DNA from: an uncultured Draconibacterium sp.
GTDB lineage: Bacteria > Bacteroidota > Bacteroidia > Bacteroidales > Prolixibacteraceae
Direction of reading: 5' to 3'
DNA length: 64,000 bases
Assembly (NCBI GenBank): GCA_947492175.1
Contig: CANLMQ010000025.1
Coordinates: 24,212 to 88,211 of the forward strand
The translations under genes were made by a program, and so were the position numbers. A model generated the notes under the pieces. That model saw only the letters and a program-made list of their open reading frames with translations. It made no database searches and was not told the DNA's origin. Below, one piece after another: positions 26,504 to 34,784 of this stretch. Within the stretch, counting starts at the first letter, position 1. Every line of letters begins with the position of its first letter.

Positions 26504-26627
26504 CATTTCTGTGTGGTACAATTACATTTCTGTCTGGGATTTTTCATTTCTGTGCGGTACAATTGCATTTCTACGTGGTACAAATCCATTTCTGCGTGGG
26601 ATTTTGCGTTTCCGTGCGGTACAACCG
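26504..26627. repeat. Nested tandem repeat: 2 x 62 bp, each of three ~21-bp units
   Basis: Six contiguous degenerate units begin catttctg or a variant: 26504-26524, 26525-26544, 26545-26565, 26566-26586, 26587-26606 and 26607-26627. Units 1, 3, 4 and 6 (21 nt) end in ggtacaa plus 2-4 bases; units 2 and 5 (20 nt) end in gggatttt. The order A-B-A / A-B-A makes two 62-bp copies. Unit length is not a multiple of three overall, so it is not a coding repeat. Confidence 0.85.
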
Positions 26628-26690
26628 CAAAACTGTTTGGTTTTTGGCATTTTATGTTCGATTATCATGGTTCTGTTTTGGATTAAACCT

Positions 26691-27170
26691 TCAAGGCTTT
26701 GTTATATCTATTCTTGAATTTAAATCTGAGGAATAATTAAAAGAAAATTTTGCCTTGGCTATATCGCTCCCGGCATAAACTTCAATGTTGTATGTCCTGT
26801 TTTCCATCAAATCAATTACACATTCAAGGTCAAAACAACAAATACAATTACATAGTGCCGGAGTTTCTTCGGTAAAAACTACTTTCAGTATATCGTTTGC
26901 AATAAAAGCATTACCTGAAATTTCTCCAGGGCAACAATTTAAAACAGCATTAATAAACTTAAGTCTAAGTTGATTTTCTCCTTCGGCAGTAAGTTGTATG
27001 TATTGTTCTGTATCAGTTGATTTTAAATTTTCTTTACAACCAATTGTATTCACCTCAACAACACTTAATTGTTTATCCTCCTGAGATGATAAGTCGTCGT
27101 TCTGGCAACTTGCTCCCACTAAGGCAAACACCAAACAAAATAAGCCTAGTTTTAGAGTTTTTGATTTCAT
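26691..27170 (-). CDS. Cysteine-rich lipoprotein of unknown function
   Basis: The 159-residue product has a lipobox signal (ALVGASCQNDD, Cys about residue 22) and a mature part that is probably a small beta-sandwich. It has a striking set of cysteines: one in VNTIGCKEN, a pair in LNCCPGEIS, and five in the segment ALCNCICCFDLECVIDL. I recall similar Bacteroidota lipoproteins with an NC...PG and a C-x-C-x-(x)-D-L pattern; no function is known to me. Even spacing of Cys suggests disulphides or metal binding in the periplasm or at the surface. It is monocistronic, with no clear terminator, and the nested repeat lies 64 bp past the stop. Confidence 0.8.
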   Translation of the reverse strand: MKSKTLKLGLFCLVFALVGASCQNDDLSSQEDKQLSVVEVNTIGCKENLKSTDTEQYIQLTAEGENQLRLKFINAVLNCCPGEISGNAFIANDILKVVFTEETPALCNCICCFDLECVIDLMENRTYNIEVYAGSDIAKAKFSFNYSSDLNSRIDITKP

Positions 27171-27180
27171 TTTTTTGTTT

Positions 27181-27514
27181 TCAGTAATTAATATTGGTAG
27201 TTAGTACAAAGTACTTTCAAGTTAAGTTTTCCGGAACTGTGAATTTAAAAGAGCGCATTATAAAGGTCGGTTACAGTTGCTGTTGCAACATTTGGATTTG
27301 GTGCCTGTAGCCTGGCTACGGGCCCAAAAGGAATAAGGTTTTGTTTACAGGGTACTCATAGTTTGTTAGTATTGTTTTTATGTATTAAGAGATGAACAAA
27401 TGTACAAAAGGGTTGCGTAAGGGAAAATGATTCACTTATGTTTATGAACATAAACACACCAGATATTCAAACTCTTAAGCTTTGAAGGGCTACAATCTAC
27501 TACTCCCTAAAAAC
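27181..27514. other. Intergenic stretch without a recognisable gene
   Basis: About 330 bp upstream of the Cys-rich lipoprotein and past the DUF1080 terminator. The only structure I see is a short palindrome around 27314-27326 (gtagcctggctac). It probably holds the promoter of the lipoprotein gene, but I see no TAnnTTTG match near its start. Confidence 0.4.
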
Positions 27515-27547
27515 AACAAGCCCGGCAGATTAACTACCGGGCTTGTT
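27515..27547 (-). terminator. Terminator of the DUF1080 gene
   Basis: Perfect 11-bp stem aacaagcccgg (27515-27525) with ccgggcttgtt (27537-27547), 11-nt loop, then GTTTTTAG on the minus strand, 22 nt after the stop. Confidence 0.85.
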
Positions 27548-27568
27548 TAACTATCGACAAATCTGTTT

Positions 27569-28324
27569 TTAGTATTCCAGAATTTTAATGTTGCGGAACC
27601 AAACGTCGTCGCCGTGGTCTTGCAAACCAATTACACCTTCCTTGGCAACATTTACCCAGTCAGGATTTAAACCAGGGAATTTTGAGTCTGCTACCATTTT
27701 TTTCCAATCGTCAGTCCACAAATGGTACTCCACTACTGTTTTACCATTCATACGGTGCCAAACACTGCCTTTGTAAACTTCAATTTCGATCTGGTTCCAC
27801 TCGCCTGCCGGTTTAGCATTTTGCGGATTGGCAGGAATCATATCGTACAACGAGCTGGCCTGACGGTTACCGTTTTTTCCGGCACGTGCATCCGGGTGTC
27901 TTTCATTATCCAGGATCTGGCACTCAGGAGCCGTTTTATAAATTGGCCATCCCGGAGTTTCTTTACCTAAATAGAAAATACCTGAGTTTCCTCCGGGAGC
28001 AAGTTTCCATTCCAGTTTCAAACGGAAATTAGAATATTCTTTGGTTGTAATAATATCGCCACCATCGCGGGCACCGGCTTCTCCCATGCCAGAACCTTTA
28101 AAATGCAAAGTTCCGTCAGCAACCTGCCAGGCAGTTGGGAAATGGTCTTTGTTGTTTCCTTTCCACCCTTCGGTAGTTTTACCGTCGAAAAGAAGTACCC
28201 AACCTTCTTCTTTTTCCTTCTTCGTTAATGTGTTGTGTTCTGCAGAACCACCTGTTTTTGTACTCTTACAAGAGATTGAAAACACAAAAGCAGCGGCTAA
28301 TAAAAATGAGAATACTTTTTTCAT
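27569..28324 (-). CDS. DUF1080 (3-keto-disaccharide hydrolase-like) lipoprotein
   Basis: The 251-residue protein has a signal with lipobox FVFSISCKS (Cys about 19). The mature domain is the concanavalin-like DUF1080 fold: EEGWVLLFDGKTTEGWKG, WQVADGTLHFKG, FRLKLEWKLAPGGNSGIFYL, PECQILDNERHPDARAG, LYDMIPAN, EWNQIEIEVYKG and GVIGLQDHGDDVWFRNIKIL. All the family hallmarks are present at normal length. Members are secreted and some hydrolyse 3-keto-glycosides; others are carbohydrate-binding only. It stands alone with its own terminator and is divergent from pfkA. No linked 3-dehydrogenase is visible, so the substrate is undefined. Confidence 0.92.
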   Translation of the reverse strand: MKKVFSFLLAAAFVFSISCKSTKTGGSAEHNTLTKKEKEEGWVLLFDGKTTEGWKGNNKDHFPTAWQVADGTLHFKGSGMGEAGARDGGDIITTKEYSNFRLKLEWKLAPGGNSGIFYLGKETPGWPIYKTAPECQILDNERHPDARAGKNGNRQASSLYDMIPANPQNAKPAGEWNQIEIEVYKGSVWHRMNGKTVVEYHLWTDDWKKMVADSKFPGLNPDWVNVAKEGVIGLQDHGDDVWFRNIKILEY

Positions 28325-28586
28325 TCTTTTTTAAATTTAATTGGTTAAAGATTATTATAAAACTACGATATTACTCGTATCCCTATTAAACTCGTCATTT
28401 ATCGTTGTTCTCTAAATGACAAATTTAAACGGATTACGAAAGTACAAAAATTGTTAAACTGAGAATGAGACTTTCTTTAAAAATAATATTAAAGAAACAG
28501 ATTTATCGCCAGTTCTTGCTTCTAAAACAAAACATCTTTTGTAAATTCGATATATAAAAGATAAATTCTCACTATAAATAGTTATT

Positions 28587-29633
28587 ATGAGTAGTTCAAC
28601 AAAACCGAAAAAAATTGGAATATTAACAGCCGGTGGCGATTGTCCCGGACTTAATGCAGCCATCAGAGGAGTCGGGAAAACAGCCATAGTTGAATACGGG
28701 ATGGAAGTTTTGGGATTTAATGCCGGTTACTCTGGATTGATTAATTGCGACTACATTGAATTAAAAGAATCGCAGTTATCGGGAATTCTTACTTTGGGTG
28801 GAACCATATTAGGAACATCGCGCGAAAAGCCCTTTAAAATATCGAAAAACACCAAAGATGGTGAACACAAACCTGAAAAGATAGTACAAACCTATAAGGA
28901 TTTAGGTTTGGATTGTGTGGTTTGTATTGGAGGAAACGGCACCATGAAAACCGCCAATATGCTTGGTAAAGAAGGGTTAAATGTTGTGGGAATTCCTAAA
29001 ACCATTGATAACGATGTGTGGGGCACCGATGTTACTTTTGGATTCGATTCGGCCGTGCAAATAGCAACAGATGCCATCGACCGCCTGCACACTACCGCCA
29101 ACTCGCACCAGCGGGTAATGATTATTGAGATTATGGGGCACCACGCAGGCTGGCTGGCTTTATATTCGGGTTTAGCCGGTGGTGGCGACATTATTTTACT
29201 GCCCGAACTGGAATACAATATTCGTTCGGTTTGCAAAAAAATTGAAGCCCGTTACGAAAGCAACAAACCCTACTCAATTGTAGTGGTAGCCGAAGGCATA
29301 GATCACCCGAAAGGAATATCGGCAGCCACACACGTTGCAGAAGCGATTCAAACCTACACCGAAATTGAAACCCGCGAAACGGTTTTGGGATATATTCAGC
29401 GCGGAGGTTCTCCAACTCCCATGGACAGGATACTGGCAACCCGCTATGGAGCATTTGCGGCCAAGTGTATTGCCGATGAAAACTTTGGAACAATGGTAGC
29501 CATTAAAAACAACGAGTTAACAACAGTACCGTTGGATGATGTGGGAGGTAAGTTACGATTGGTAGATGCCGATTTCCCGCTTATTGAAAAAGCCCGAAAA
29601 ATGGGCGTTTCGTTTGGCGACGAATACTTGTAA
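28587..29633 (+). CDS. pfkA: 6-phosphofructokinase (group III type)
   Basis: The 348-residue enzyme phosphorylates fructose 6-phosphate in glycolysis. Motifs: ILTAGGDCPGLNAAIRG (12-28), GGTILGTSREKP, GGNGTMKTA at 115-123, IPKTIDNDVWGTD at 136-148, FGFDSAVQIATDAIDRLH, IEIMGHHAGWLAL and the C-terminal GYIQRGGSPTPMDR. The Gly after N117 is the residue linked with ATP use, whereas the Lys in PKTIDND is typical of pyrophosphate enzymes. This mixture, with Asn in place of the usual Asp of GGDGS, is the group III pattern, so the phosphoryl donor is uncertain. A strong bidirectional terminator follows. Confidence 0.93.
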   Translation: MSSSTKPKKIGILTAGGDCPGLNAAIRGVGKTAIVEYGMEVLGFNAGYSGLINCDYIELKESQLSGILTLGGTILGTSREKPFKISKNTKDGEHKPEKIVQTYKDLGLDCVVCIGGNGTMKTANMLGKEGLNVVGIPKTIDNDVWGTDVTFGFDSAVQIATDAIDRLHTTANSHQRVMIIEIMGHHAGWLALYSGLAGGGDIILLPELEYNIRSVCKKIEARYESNKPYSIVVVAEGIDHPKGISAATHVAEAIQTYTEIETRETVLGYIQRGGSPTPMDRILATRYGAFAAKCIADENFGTMVAIKNNELTTVPLDDVGGKLRLVDADFPLIEKARKMGVSFGDEYL

Positions 29634-29661
29634 AGATTCAAGAATCTGAAATCATAAAAAA

Positions 29662-29704
29662 AAGAACCGTTCTGTGGATATTTATCCAACTCAGAACGGT
29701 TCTT
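29662..29704. terminator. Bidirectional terminator between pfkA and rsmG
   Basis: Perfect 13-bp stem aagaaccgttctg (29662-29674) with cagaacggttctt (29692-29704). The loop itself can pair (tggata with tatcca). A-runs before and T-runs after make it work for both convergent genes. Confidence 0.9.
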
Positions 29705-29717
29705 TTTTACCTAATAT

Positions 29718-30338
29718 TTACAAAGGTAAATGTAAAACCTTCTTGGTTTCAAAAAATTCTTCGTCGAAATACTCGGCCAGATCCTGCACAAATACACTTT
29801 TCCTGAAAGGCTTTATTTCTTCTGTTAAATCGCCTCCCTTTAAATAAATAACACCGTTTGGCAAAGCATTAAAACTTTTACGCGAGATGTTTTTTCGTAT
29901 CCAGGGCACAAACTCCGGTAAACGGGTTACAGCGCGGCTCACCACAAAATCATACTTCTCATTAAGTTGCTCCGCCCGTATTTGTTCTGCACGAACATTT
30001 TTTAATCCCAACGAAGCAGCAACTCCATTTACTACTTTTATTTTTTTCCCGATTGAATCAACCAGGTGAAAACTTACATCGGGATAAAGTATGGCCAGCG
30101 GAATTCCGGGAAATCCTCCTCCGGTTCCCACATCAAGCACTTTGGTTTTTCCAACAAACCGGGTAAATTTTGCTATACCCAGTGAATGCAACACGTGACG
30201 TTCGTAAAATTCAGAAAAATCTTTTCGGGAAATTACATTTATTTTGGAGTTCCAGTCGGCATACAACGACTCTAACTGCCTGAAGCGTTCAATTTGTGTT
30301 TCTGTTAAATCGGGGAAGTATTTCAGTAGTATATCCAT
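29718..30338 (-). CDS. rsmG: 16S rRNA (guanine527-N7)-methyltransferase
   Basis: The 206-residue enzyme adds a methyl group to N7 of G527 in 16S rRNA, from S-adenosylmethionine. It has the GidB-family N-terminus (LTETQIERFRQLESLYADWN, INVISRKDFSEFYERHVLHS), the SAM-binding VLDVGTGGGFPGIPLAILYP (about 69-88), HLVDSIGKKIKVV and VVSRAVTRLPEFVPWI. Length fits the family. It ends the minus-strand unit GT2-sigma-rsmG with an 11-nt gap after sigma and a shared terminator. Confidence 0.96.
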   Translation of the reverse strand: MDILLKYFPDLTETQIERFRQLESLYADWNSKINVISRKDFSEFYERHVLHSLGIAKFTRFVGKTKVLDVGTGGGFPGIPLAILYPDVSFHLVDSIGKKIKVVNGVAASLGLKNVRAEQIRAEQLNEKYDFVVSRAVTRLPEFVPWIRKNISRKSFNALPNGVIYLKGGDLTEEIKPFRKSVFVQDLAEYFDEEFFETKKVLHLPL

Positions 30339-30349
30339 GTATCAGTTTC

Positions 30350-30958
30350 TCAATCTTTTTGCCCAATCTCGGTATATTCAATCATTTTAAAGAGCATCTC
30401 GCGAGCTCTGAAAAGTTGGGCTTTTACAGTACCGAGCGGCAAAGCTAATTCTTTTGCAATTTCTTCGTACGAAAACTCACGAAAATATCGAAGTTCGACC
30501 AGAATTTGATAACGCGGTTTTAATTTACGAACCACTTTCCGCAATAAAATTGCCTTTTGCTGACGAATTAATCTTTCCTCCGGATCGGGATCTTTTGCCT
30601 TTAGTTTTAATTGTTCGCTGTTTTCGTTTTGATCGCCGTTTTCAATCGAAACATGAACTCCCTTTTTCTTGCGTAAAAAATCGATACAATTATTCGAAGC
30701 AATTTTAAACAGCCAAGTACTAAAAGCATAAGTTGGAGAATACTGATGGAGGCTTTTAAATGCCTTACCAAATGCCTCAAGTGTGAGGTCTTCCGCATCG
30801 CTGCGGTTGTTCACCATTTTTAGCAGCATAAAATAAATGGTGTCCTTGTATCGGGTTAGCAAACGGGCAAATGATTTTTCATCGCCTTCAAGCGCTTTTT
30901 TAACTAATTCGTAATCCTGGCGGGCTTTTTCGGAAAGTATTAAACCTTGTTCCTTCAT
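30350..30958 (-). CDS. ECF RNA polymerase sigma factor (RpoE-like)
   Basis: The 202-residue sigma factor has region 2 (about 25-95: FARLLTRYKDTIYFMLLKMV, SDAEDLTLEAFGKAFKSLHQ, FSTWLFKIASNNCIDFLRKK) and region 4 (about 130-190: LKPRYQILVELRYFREFSYE, EIAKELALPLGTVKAQLFRA). It has no hydrophobic tail and no adjacent fecR or anti-sigma gene, unlike the two SusCD-linked factors in this window. It overlaps the glycosyltransferase stop/start by 4 nt (ATGA), so the two are coupled. Without a linked anti-sigma factor its level may be set by transcription. A conserved stress sigma role is possible; the regulon is unknown. Confidence 0.92.
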   Translation of the reverse strand: MKEQGLILSEKARQDYELVKKALEGDEKSFARLLTRYKDTIYFMLLKMVNNRSDAEDLTLEAFGKAFKSLHQYSPTYAFSTWLFKIASNNCIDFLRKKKGVHVSIENGDQNENSEQLKLKAKDPDPEERLIRQQKAILLRKVVRKLKPRYQILVELRYFREFSYEEIAKELALPLGTVKAQLFRAREMLFKMIEYTEIGQKD

Positions 30959-32100
30959 TTGTATTTCCCGTTTGGTCGATTAAAATGCCACTTATAAAAC
31001 AATTTATAATAAGGCATTAACAACCCGTATAATAACGAAGGTATGAATATTTTACGTTCATTCAAACGATTCTGGATACTTTTTATGATAAGCACATGAA
31101 CTAAAAGCTTAACTCCTGCAAGTAGGGTAACTAAGGGCCAAACCGGAAATACCAAAAACAGGGTAAACATAATTATTGGTAAATAAAGCAAATTTGTAAC
31201 CGAATCGAAGAACAAAAACAGCCGTTTCACTGCAGAAAGATGCTTTTCAATACGATAGCTTTTATTTATTAAATCGAAGTATTCTGCTCTTTTTATTGTT
31301 ATATCTTTACAAATGGCTGACGAAGGTGTAAAGTCAACAACCGAATTTCTTTTTGTAATAAATGAATTAACAACCAATTCCAGGTTGGCATATTGTTCTT
31401 TTATGTTTTTCCCATATCCACCCCTCTGAAAATAATTTTCCTTTTTAAAAGCCAGGTTGTCTTCAGCATATACAAATGCAACTCCGCAGCCAATGTATCC
31501 GGCCTGCTTAATTTGCTGATAAAAATTTTCGATTCGATAAAGCAAATTAAACATGCTTTTCTCCCGAACAACTGACGAATAGCCCAACACAAGATCAATC
31601 TTTTTATCTTCCATATTTCCCGACATGCCCGACAACCATTCACCTGTAACTCTGCCTAAAGCAATTGGAGTTATTAGTACCCAATTATTTGAGGCCGATT
31701 TTAAAGCAATATTTTGTGCCAGCTTTACCGAAAAACGGGTTTCCTGGTTTAACGACGAGATTTTTAAACGCCCATAACGCTGGTTTAATAATCCCAACAC
31801 CGAATACGAATTATCTTGCGAAAAATCGTCAACCACAACTACTTCAAAATCCAAACCTTCAATATCAAGCAGCTGAGGAAGAATGTTTCTGATATGCTCT
31901 TCTTCGTTTCGGGGAGTAAAAACAATTGTTACAGGAGTATGTAGTTTGCCTTCCTTATTTCTTCTCTTACAAAAAAGAACTCGCCCGGTAACCAAAAACA
32001 GATACAACGTCCGTAACAGGAATAACACAAAAAAAATGACCAGAGTGGTTATCTGGACAATTGACAAATCGGTAAAAATATTTTGAAAATCCTGAATCAT
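30955..32100 (-). CDS. Membrane-anchored family 2 glycosyltransferase
   Basis: The 381-residue protein has an N-terminal membrane segment (about 15-36, ITTLVIFFVLFLLRTLYLFL), a GT-A catalytic domain (about 55-285) and two or three C-terminal membrane helices (about 290-350). The nucleotide-sugar site VVVVDDFSQDNSYSVLG is clear, and VTIVFTPRNEEEHIRNILP is the first strand-helix. The usual central DxD-like metal site is weak: the region reads VLITPIALGR where DAD or similar is expected. The acceptor is unknown; an envelope polysaccharide or lipid is likely from the topology. The divergent tgt begins 180 bp away. It is co-transcribed with sigma and rsmG. Confidence 0.85.
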   Translation of the reverse strand: MIQDFQNIFTDLSIVQITTLVIFFVLFLLRTLYLFLVTGRVLFCKRRNKEGKLHTPVTIVFTPRNEEEHIRNILPQLLDIEGLDFEVVVVDDFSQDNSYSVLGLLNQRYGRLKISSLNQETRFSVKLAQNIALKSASNNWVLITPIALGRVTGEWLSGMSGNMEDKKIDLVLGYSSVVREKSMFNLLYRIENFYQQIKQAGYIGCGVAFVYAEDNLAFKKENYFQRGGYGKNIKEQYANLELVVNSFITKRNSVVDFTPSSAICKDITIKRAEYFDLINKSYRIEKHLSAVKRLFLFFDSVTNLLYLPIIMFTLFLVFPVWPLVTLLAGVKLLVHVLIIKSIQNRLNERKIFIPSLLYGLLMPYYKLFYKWHFNRPNGKYK

Positions 32101-32254
32101 TCAGAAAATAAATTCGGTATTAAAACAACGACAGCAATAGTAGCAAAATAAGTGCTAAGTGATACTTCTATTTTGTTCTATTTTCTTTACATGAATTAGT
32201 TTTTATTAACAGCAGCCTTCGTCCTCATTCCTCAATCAATTAAAGTTAAATAGC

Positions 32255-32262
32255 TATATTTG
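32255..32262 (+). promoter_or_regulatory. -7 promoter element of tgt
   Basis: TATATTTG matches TAnnTTTG exactly; transcription would begin near 32267-32269, so the TTG at 32260 cannot be the start codon and the ATG at 32281 is chosen. No clear -33 TTTG. Confidence 0.65.
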
Positions 32263-32280
32263 CGCCACTATTTTATACAA

Positions 32281-33408
32281 ATGAATTTCGAACTACAAAA
32301 AACATCTGAAAATTCGCGGGCAAGAGCAGGCGTTCTTACTACCGGTCACGGAAAAATTGAAACCCCTATTTTTATGCCGGTTGGTACGGCAGGGTCTGTG
32401 AAAGGTATTCATACCCGTGACATTAAGGAGGATATAAAAGCCCAAATTATTTTGGGAAATACTTACCATTTGTACTTACGCCCCGGTACTGATGTGATTG
32501 AGAAAGCCGGCGGGCTTCATAAATTTAACCGATGGGACGGTCCAATCTTAACCGACAGTGGTGGTTTCCAGGTTTTTTCGCTGGGCGACATTCGTAAGCT
32601 ATCTGAAGAGGGGGCTAAGTTTCAGTCGCATATCGATGGCTCGTATCATATGTTTACACCCGAAAATGTAATGGACATTCAACGAACAATTGGTGCCGAT
32701 ATAATTATGGCATTCGATGAATGTGCACCGGGCGACGCCGATTACAATTATGCAAAAAAATCGCTGGAACTCACACAACGCTGGTTAGAAAGATGTTTTA
32801 TTCAGTTTAATAAAACACAACCCAAATACGGTTACGAGCAAAGTCTTTTCCCGATAGTACAGGGAAATACATTTGCCGACTTGAGAAAAACGGCAGTTGC
32901 ACATGTTAAAAACTTCGATGCCAACGGTTATGCCATTGGCGGGCTTTCGGTTGGAGAATCGGAAGAGGTTATGTACGAGATGACCGAAGTTGCCACAGCC
33001 GATCTTCCGGAAAACAAACCACGTTATCTGATGGGAGTTGGTACGCCGGTGAATATTCTTGAATCGATCGACCGCGGTGTTGACATGTTCGATTGTGTTA
33101 TGCCAACCCGAAACGGACGAAATGGAATGTTGTTTACCAGCGAAGGCGTTATCAATATCAGAAATAAAAAATGGGAAAACGACCATTCTCCCATTGATGA
33201 AAACGGCACTTCATTTGTCGACCAGTATTCAAAAGCTTATCTTCGCCACCTGGTTATTTCCAACGAAATGCTTGGTGCACAAATTGCGAGCCAGCATAAC
33301 CTGGCTTTTTATTTATGGCTGGTAAAAACAGCACGCGAAAAAATACTAAACGGCGAATTTTTAAGTTGGAAAAAAGAAATGGTAGTAAAACTTAAGCAAA
33401 GACTTTAG
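32281..33408 (+). CDS. tgt: Queuine tRNA-ribosyltransferase (tRNA-guanine transglycosylase)
   Basis: This 375-residue enzyme exchanges guanine 34 of certain tRNAs for a queuosine precursor. ILTDSGGFQVFSL holds the general-acid Asp (about 93-105). FDECAPGD and GGLSVGESEEVMYEM follow, and the nucleophile Asp lies in GVDMFDCVMPTRNGRNGMLF. The length equals E. coli Tgt. Unlike E. coli Tgt, the CxCxxC of the zinc site is missing: the segment reads SPIDENGTSFVDQYSKAYL, although the His of SQHNLAFYLW remains. I recall the same loss in other Bacteroidota homologues. The start at 32281 was chosen because the longer frame starts within the -7 element. lptG follows 6 nt later. Confidence 0.95.
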   Translation: MNFELQKTSENSRARAGVLTTGHGKIETPIFMPVGTAGSVKGIHTRDIKEDIKAQIILGNTYHLYLRPGTDVIEKAGGLHKFNRWDGPILTDSGGFQVFSLGDIRKLSEEGAKFQSHIDGSYHMFTPENVMDIQRTIGADIIMAFDECAPGDADYNYAKKSLELTQRWLERCFIQFNKTQPKYGYEQSLFPIVQGNTFADLRKTAVAHVKNFDANGYAIGGLSVGESEEVMYEMTEVATADLPENKPRYLMGVGTPVNILESIDRGVDMFDCVMPTRNGRNGMLFTSEGVINIRNKKWENDHSPIDENGTSFVDQYSKAYLRHLVISNEMLGAQIASQHNLAFYLWLVKTAREKILNGEFLSWKKEMVVKLKQRL

Positions 33409-33414
33409 TACAAC

Positions 33415-34494
33415 ATGAAATTCTATAAAACAATAGATTTTTATATTACCCGGAAATTCTTGGGTACCTTTTTTTATGCAATTGGACTTATTTTAAGTAT
33501 TGCCATTGTTTTTGATATTTCGGAAAACCTTGACGATTTTATATCGAAAGATATACCTTTAAAGGACATTATTTTTGATTACTACCTGAACTTTATTCCC
33601 TATTTTGCCAACCTGTTTAGTCCTCTGTTTACATTTATTGCTGTAATCTATTTTACATCAAAAATGGCTTACAATACCGAAATTATTGCCATTTTAAGTA
33701 ACGGGGTTTCGTATGCGCGTTTAATGCGCCCTTATCTTGTTTCTGCCTTTATAATTGCCATTTTTTCATTCGTTCTTGGCAATTATATTATTCCTCCGGC
33801 TAACAGTACAATGATAAATTTCAGACAAAAGTACATTCGTACCCGCCAGGTAAATACCGAGCGGAACATTCATCGGCAGGTTGAACCGGGGCTGTACATT
33901 TATATGCAAAGTTTTAATTCGAATAACGTAGGTTACCGTTTTACAATGGAACGTTTTGAAGATGCACAGCTAAAAGAAAAACTTACTGCACAAAATATTC
34001 GCTGGGACGAAGAATCGGGGAAATGGGTTATTAACTCTTACTGGAAACGTACTATCCACGATGATTACGAAGAATTAGAAAACGGGTACCGAATGGATAC
34101 TACCCTGAATATGAAGCCAGACGATTTTAAACAATTGAAAAACGAAATGGAAACCTACATAACTCCCAATTTAATTGATGAAATTAAGTTGATGAAAATG
34201 CGTGGGGTAAATTACGTTGAGTGGGAGATAGAAAAACACAAACGTTTGGCAAGCCCGTTTTCAGCGTTCATATTAACCCTGATTGGAGTAGGTTTGGCTT
34301 CGCGCAAAATTAAAGGTGGACTTGGATTACACCTTGGTCTTGGTTTGTTGCTGAGTTTCTCCTATATTTTGTTTATGCAAATTTCAACGGTATTTGCCAT
34401 AAGCGGCAGCACTCCTCCCTTTGTGGCAGTGTGGATTCCAAACTTTGTTTTTAGTATTATCGCTCTCTTCGTCTATCGTTGGGCCGCACGCTAA
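33415..34494 (+). CDS. LptG/LptF-type permease (YjgP/YjgQ family)
   Basis: The 359-residue inner-membrane protein has the LptF/G layout: a helix near the N-terminus (about 14-35), helices at about 55-80 and 97-120, a periplasmic beta-jellyroll (about 135-270, with QVEPGLYIYMQSF and IRWDEESGKWVINSYWKRT), and three C-terminal helices (about 280-357, SAFILTLIGVGLASRKIKGG). Members extract lipopolysaccharide from the inner membrane with LptB and pass it to the Lpt bridge. RKIKGGLGLHLGLGL is the conserved loop-helix. It is 6 nt after tgt, so they share a transcript. Whether it is LptF or LptG cannot be decided. Confidence 0.93.
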   Translation: MKFYKTIDFYITRKFLGTFFYAIGLILSIAIVFDISENLDDFISKDIPLKDIIFDYYLNFIPYFANLFSPLFTFIAVIYFTSKMAYNTEIIAILSNGVSYARLMRPYLVSAFIIAIFSFVLGNYIIPPANSTMINFRQKYIRTRQVNTERNIHRQVEPGLYIYMQSFNSNNVGYRFTMERFEDAQLKEKLTAQNIRWDEESGKWVINSYWKRTIHDDYEELENGYRMDTTLNMKPDDFKQLKNEMETYITPNLIDEIKLMKMRGVNYVEWEIEKHKRLASPFSAFILTLIGVGLASRKIKGGLGLHLGLGLLLSFSYILFMQISTVFAISGSTPPFVAVWIPNFVFSIIALFVYRWAAR

Positions 34495-34712
34495 TACAAC
34501 ACATTATAAAAAGGTAATATCACGGTATTTCTGTGTTTTTCAGTCTTATTTTGAACAAATAATCAGTTCTTATCAGCCTGTTTCAATACTATTGGCTTTG
34601 TTTCGGCACTACTTTTCAAACATACAAATCTATAATTCGAATGCATTGTATCTATGTTGACTAAAATACGTAGTACTTCTATGTATTTACCAAGGGCAAT
34701 AAAAAAAAATTA

Positions 34713-34720
34713 TAATTTTG
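34713..34720 (+). promoter_or_regulatory. -7 promoter element of the carboxyltransferase gene
   Basis: TAATTTTG matches TAnnTTTG, 64 nt before the start codon. The flanks gggcaa and ttgccc could pair across it. Confidence 0.5.
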
Positions 34721-34784
34721 CCCACGCTTAATTAAAATAATACCCAACTGATTACGGGGAAATTTATAACTTAAAAATTACTTT

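Noticed and set aside
26359..26589. Minus-strand open frame of 76 codons over the nested repeat, with repeated MDLYHVEMQ-like residues
   Set aside because: It arises from the non-coding 20-21-nt repeat, has no start region support and no conserved pattern.
26504..26627. Reading of the six units as a CRISPR array
   Set aside because: Units are contiguous and degenerate with no unique spacers, and no cas gene is present.
32260..32280. TTG start of tgt seven codons upstream
   Set aside because: The TTG is the end of the TATATTTG -7 element, so it is not in the transcript.
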